Positions 31,088-33,633 of a stretch of 33,633 bases of DNA are shown here, in pieces. The first letter of the stretch is position 1. The number at the start of each line of letters is the position of its first letter. The position numbers were made by a program, and so were the translations under genes. The notes beneath the pieces were generated by a model that worked only from the letters and a program-made list of their open reading frames with translations, had not been told where the DNA came from and did not search any database. Source of the DNA: Oerskovia merdavium (lineage in GTDB: Bacteria; Actinomycetota; Actinomycetes; Actinomycetales; Cellulomonadaceae); NCBI RefSeq assembly GCF_014836755.1, contig NZ_JACSQF010000012.1:1045-34677 (forward strand), read 5' to 3'.

Positions 31088-32206
31088 CTACCCGACCGTG
31101 GTCCCGAAGGCCAGCCCCAGCGCGTACGTCGCGGCGGCCGCACCGAATCCGATCGCGATCTGGCGCAGCGCACGCTTGACCGGCGACGCGCCCGACAGCA
31201 GCCCGACCGTGGCTCCCGTGCCGAGCAGCGCCAACCCCACGAGGGCGCTCCCGACGAGCACCGCGACCCCACCCTGGAGGCCGAACAGGTACGGCAGCAC
31301 CGGGATGAGCGCGCCCGACGCGAAGAAGAGGAACGACGACACGGCCGCCCCCATCGCCGAGCCGTGCGTCTCGAACTCGTCGACCTCGGCGGCAGGCGCG
31401 ATCACGGTCGCCGCGGTGTACGTCGACAGCACCTCGCCCGCGTGCTTCTCGGCCTCGTCGGGCGTCAGGCCACGGGCCCGGTAGACGAGCGCGAGCTCGT
31501 TGGCGTCGACGTCGAGGTGCGGCAGCGCGGCCGAGGCCAGCGGGCTGGGCGTCGACGCATCGAGCAACTCGCGCTGCGAACGCACCGACACGTACTCGCC
31601 CGCCCCCATCGACAGCGCGCCGGCGAGCAGCCCCGCGAGGCCCGTGAGCAGCACGGTCTCGTTCGACGCGCCCGACGCCCCGATCCCCAGGATCAGCGCG
31701 AGGTTGGACACCAGTCCGTCGTTCGCGCCGAAAACCGCGGCGCGGAACGTCCCCGACATGCGCATGCGCCCGCGCGTCGCGAGCCCTCGCACGACCTCCT
31801 CGTGGATACGTTCGTCGGCGGCCATCGCGGCGGTCGCGTCGACGTCGGTCTCGTACGTCGAGCGGGCCTCGGCCCGCTGCGCGAGCGCGAGCACGAACAC
31901 CCCGCCGAACCGGCGTGCGAACAGCCCGAGCGACCGGGTGCGCCAGTCGCCGCGCAGGGGCTTGCCCACGTCGTCGCCGAGCAGCGCGAGCCAGTGGTCC
32001 TCGTGGCGCTTCTCGGCGTCCGCGAGCGCGAGCAGGATCTCCTTCTCCTCGCCCGTGCGGCGGGACGCGAGGTCGCGGTAGGACGCGGCCTCGGCGCGCT
32101 CGTCGGCCAGGTACTGGCGCCAGCGACGGATCTCCTGAGGGGTCCGACGGCGGGCCTCGCCGGCGTGCGCGGGCACGCCGGAGGTCGGGGCAGCGGGGGG
32201 TGTCAT
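31088..32206 (-). CDS. mbfA: Ferritin-like/VIT1 fusion, Fe/Mn exporter (MbfA-like)
   Basis: A 372-residue fusion of an N-terminal rubrerythrin/ferritin-like four-helix domain (about 25-150) and a C-terminal VIT1/CCC1 transporter domain (about 155-372). The ferritin-like part has candidate di-iron ligands in ADERAEAASYRDL, AEKRHEDHW (ExxH) and ADERIHEEVV. The transporter begins with the VIT1 signature FGANDGLVSNLALILGI and includes GLAGLLAGALSMGAGEYVSV, a cytosolic helix, and three further helices at the end. MbfA proteins export excess iron and protect from peroxide. The ATG at 32206 is supported by the domain start. It is divergent from the FKBP gene and convergent with gntP. The gene name is from architecture only. 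Confidence 0.82.
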   Translation of the reverse strand: MTPPAAPTSGVPAHAGEARRRTPQEIRRWRQYLADERAEAASYRDLASRRTGEEKEILLALADAEKRHEDHWLALLGDDVGKPLRGDWRTRSLGLFARRFGGVFVLALAQRAEARSTYETDVDATAAMAADERIHEEVVRGLATRGRMRMSGTFRAAVFGANDGLVSNLALILGIGASGASNETVLLTGLAGLLAGALSMGAGEYVSVRSQRELLDASTPSPLASAALPHLDVDANELALVYRARGLTPDEAEKHAGEVLSTYTAATVIAPAAEVDEFETHGSAMGAAVSSFLFFASGALIPVLPYLFGLQGGVAVLVGSALVGLALLGTGATVGLLSGASPVKRALRQIAIGFGAAAATYALGLAFGTTVG

Positions 32207-32329
32207 GCGTTCATCATGGCAAGAAAAGGGTCTCCGTGGGTTTCGGGATCCCCAACTTTTCCGCACGGTTCTGCGGTTCGCGGGAGTTCCGACAGCCGCT
32301 GCGGGGGCGACCCGTGGTTGGATCGGAAC

Positions 32330-32707
32330 ATGTCCGAGAACACCGAACGCACCCGTCCTGAGGTCGACGCCCCCGAGGGCCCGGCCCCCACCGAGCTCGA
32401 GGTCGTCGACCTGATCGTCGGCGACGGCGCCGAGGCGCAGCCCGGCTCGACCGTCAACGTCCACTACCTGGGCGTCGAGTACGACTCCGGCGAGGAGTTC
32501 GACTCGTCCTGGAGCCGCGGCCAGTCCATCAACTTCCCGCTCCGCAGCCTCATCGCCGGCTGGCAGCAGGGCATCCCGGGGATGAAGGTCGGCGGGCGTC
32601 GCAAGCTCGTCTGCCCCCCGGAGCTCGCGTACGGCCCGGCCGGCGGTGGCCACCGCCTGTCCGGCAAGACGCTCGTCTTCGTGATCGACCTGCTCGGCGT
32701 CAGCTGA
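32330..32707 (+). CDS. FKBP-type peptidyl-prolyl cis-trans isomerase
   Basis: A 125-residue single FKBP domain catalysing proline isomerisation, cytosolic because no signal peptide or lipobox is present. Core residues are visible: VNVHYLGVEYDSGEEFDSS (the Tyr and Asp of the active site), INFPLRSLIAGWQQGIPGMK with the pocket-floor Trp, GGRRKLVCPPELAYGP and LVFVIDLLGV. The usual PAGGPIPPNATL-type loop is replaced by AGGGHRLSGKTLVF. The first 20 residues are acidic and disordered. Such proteins are common in Actinobacteria. The ATG at 32330 is divergent from mbfA by 123 bases; two hairpins follow. Confidence 0.9.
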   Translation: MSENTERTRPEVDAPEGPAPTELEVVDLIVGDGAEAQPGSTVNVHYLGVEYDSGEEFDSSWSRGQSINFPLRSLIAGWQQGIPGMKVGGRRKLVCPPELAYGPAGGGHRLSGKTLVFVIDLLGVS

Positions 32708-32735
32708 CCACGGCCTGATCCCACCTCGCCCTCGC

Positions 32736-32756
32736 TCCCCCGGTCACCGGTGGGGG
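32736..32756 (+). terminator. Short hairpin after the FKBP gene
   Basis: A C-run pairs with a G-run around CCGG/CCGG, with a small loop and one bulged T, starting about 30 bases after the FKBP stop. Pairing is GC-only and can shift register, so the exact structure is uncertain. Confidence 0.4.
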
Positions 32757-32847
32757 CGGGGGCGTCGTGCTGTCCGCGCCTCGTGCGGCCACCGCGGTCG
32801 CGGCTCGTCCGAGGCGTCCGTCACCCCGGTCCCGGTGTCACCCGGGC

Positions 32848-32898
32848 GCCCGACGACGGAGCGCGCCGAACGCGCACGGGTGCGCTCCGCCGTCGGGC
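32848..32898. terminator. 17 bp stem-loop carrying the recurrent GCCCGACG motif
   Basis: GCCCGACGACGGAGCGC (32848-32864) pairs with 32882-32898 with one A-C mismatch; the loop is 17 bases and itself GC-rich. It lies between FKBP and rnhA genes, both plus strand, 140 bases after the first stop. It may be a second terminator or a REP-like element; the arms share sequence with the pgm terminator. Confidence 0.5.
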
Positions 32899-32971
32899 AC
32901 GCACCAGGCAGACGGCGGTCCCGGCGCCCCCGAAAGTCGGGGACAATGGGCGCGACGGACTTCCGACTCCG

Positions 32972-33580
32972 ATGAGCGAGGACGCACAAGTGATCACTGT
33001 CAGCACCGACGGCTCGTGCCTGGTCAACCCGGGTGGAGCGATCGGTTGGGCGTGGATCAACCACGACGGAACCTTCGACTCCGGTGGCGCAGCCAGCGGG
33101 ACGAACCAGGTCGCAGAGCTCCAGGCTCTGCTGGAAGCGGTGCGCGCACACCCCGGCGCCGAACCGCTCCTCATCGAGTCCGACTCCCAGTACGCCATCA
33201 AGTGCGCGTCGGAGTGGCTCGAGGGCTGGAAGCGCAAGGGGTGGCGGACGGCCGGCGGCAGCCCCGTGAAGAACCTCGAGCTCGTGCAGGGCATCGAGGC
33301 CGCGATCCAGGCCCGCCCCGGGCCGGTGCGCTTCCGGTGGGTGCGCGGGCACGTCGGCAACCACTTCAACGAGCGGGCCGACCAGCTCGCGGGTCTCGCG
33401 GCGCAGGACTGGGCCGCCGGGCGCGGCGAGGAGCGGTCGACGCTCGCCGGCACGGACGACCTCGCGGTCGCACCCGCCAAGCGGCCCGCCGCTGCGGGCC
33501 GTCCGGCCGCCAAGGTCGGGGCCACGGCCGCGAGCAGGGCCGCCGCAGAAGCCTGGACCGAGTCGACGCTCTTCGACTGA
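32972..33580 (+). CDS. rnhA: Ribonuclease HI with C-terminal extension
   Basis: A 202-residue RNase HI that cuts the RNA strand of RNA-DNA hybrids. The D-E-D-D active site is complete: Asp13 (STDGSC), Glu49 (AELQAL), Asp71 (ESDSQYAI) and Asp137 (ERADQLA), with His127 in RGHVGNHFNERAD and a basic protrusion near WKRKGW. The catalytic domain ends at about residue 150. An Ala/Gly/Arg-rich tail of about 50 residues then ends in the short conserved-looking tip WTESTLFD, whose S-T-L-F resembles a clamp-binding motif. The ATG at 32972 is the nearest start to the catalytic Asp with family spacing. A hairpin at the window edge follows. Confidence 0.92.
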   Translation: MSEDAQVITVSTDGSCLVNPGGAIGWAWINHDGTFDSGGAASGTNQVAELQALLEAVRAHPGAEPLLIESDSQYAIKCASEWLEGWKRKGWRTAGGSPVKNLELVQGIEAAIQARPGPVRFRWVRGHVGNHFNERADQLAGLAAQDWAAGRGEERSTLAGTDDLAVAPAKRPAAAGRPAAKVGATAASRAAAEAWTESTLFD

Positions 33581-33608
33581 CCTCGCGAGCTGCCGAGGAC
33601 GGGCTCGA

Positions 33609-33633
33609 GGTCGCCACCGCTTCGGCGGCGACC
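33609..33633 (+). terminator. Hairpin terminator of rnhA at the window edge
   Basis: A 7 bp stem GGTCGCC (33609-33615) with GGCGACC (33627-33633) is extended past one mismatch by two G-C pairs. It starts 28 bases after the stop; the window ends exactly at the arm, so a tail cannot be seen. Confidence 0.6.

Overview
The window is high-GC DNA with dense coding, frequent GTG starts, short stop/start overlaps and hairpin terminators without U-tracts. With genes such as the DUF5926 protein, the GAP-family membrane protein, the FCD-type GntR regulator and a WXG100-like/T7SS-signal gene pair, this points to an actinobacterium, probably a Cellulomonas/Cellulosimicrobium/Oerskovia-like member of the Micrococcales (inference from gene content; no database was consulted). 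No rRNA, intact tRNA or CRISPR array was found.

Region 1 (1-8933) is mostly housekeeping: a family-2 glycosyltransferase, DUF5926, a single-domain rhodanese, phosphoglucomutase, a lipoprotein, a small GNAT-like protein, an MFS transporter and a PoxB-type pyruvate oxidase. Region 2 (8971-13178, minus strand) is a compact six-gene operon that opens with a WXG100-like helical protein and a large protein with a T7SS-signal-like N-terminus. Four unrecognised proteins follow, coupled by 1-4 base overlaps or a 10 base gap. The large gene is out of frame at a 23-base poly-C (poly-G on the coding strand) tract; 24 or 21 bases would restore a protein of about 499 residues. This is the best candidate here for an undescribed system: either a phase-variable type VII substrate or a sequencing or assembly error.

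Region 3 (13327-16686) holds an APH-fold phosphotransferase and an NfeD/flotillin pair. Region 4 (16705-20888) looks accessory. It has a three-gene cassette (secreted Tyr/Asn-rich cysteine protein, membrane-anchored TAP-like alpha/beta hydrolase with an intact triad, four-helix membrane protein). Next come a frameshifted zeta-toxin-like pseudogene, a 16-base tRNA 3'-end relic and a truncated membrane gene, suggesting the scar of an integrated element.

Region 5 (20956-33633) returns to core genes: a methyltransferase with a His-rich leader, a GAP-family membrane protein, a NarL-type two-component pair, a sugar/H+ symporter, a second MFS exporter, a gluconate operon (GntR-type regulator divergent from gntK-gntP with two operator-like sites 22 bp apart), a ferritin-like/VIT1 iron exporter, an FKBP prolyl isomerase and RNase HI. 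An 11-base motif (GCCGTCGGGCA or its complement) recurs in terminator stems and in interdomain linkers across the window.
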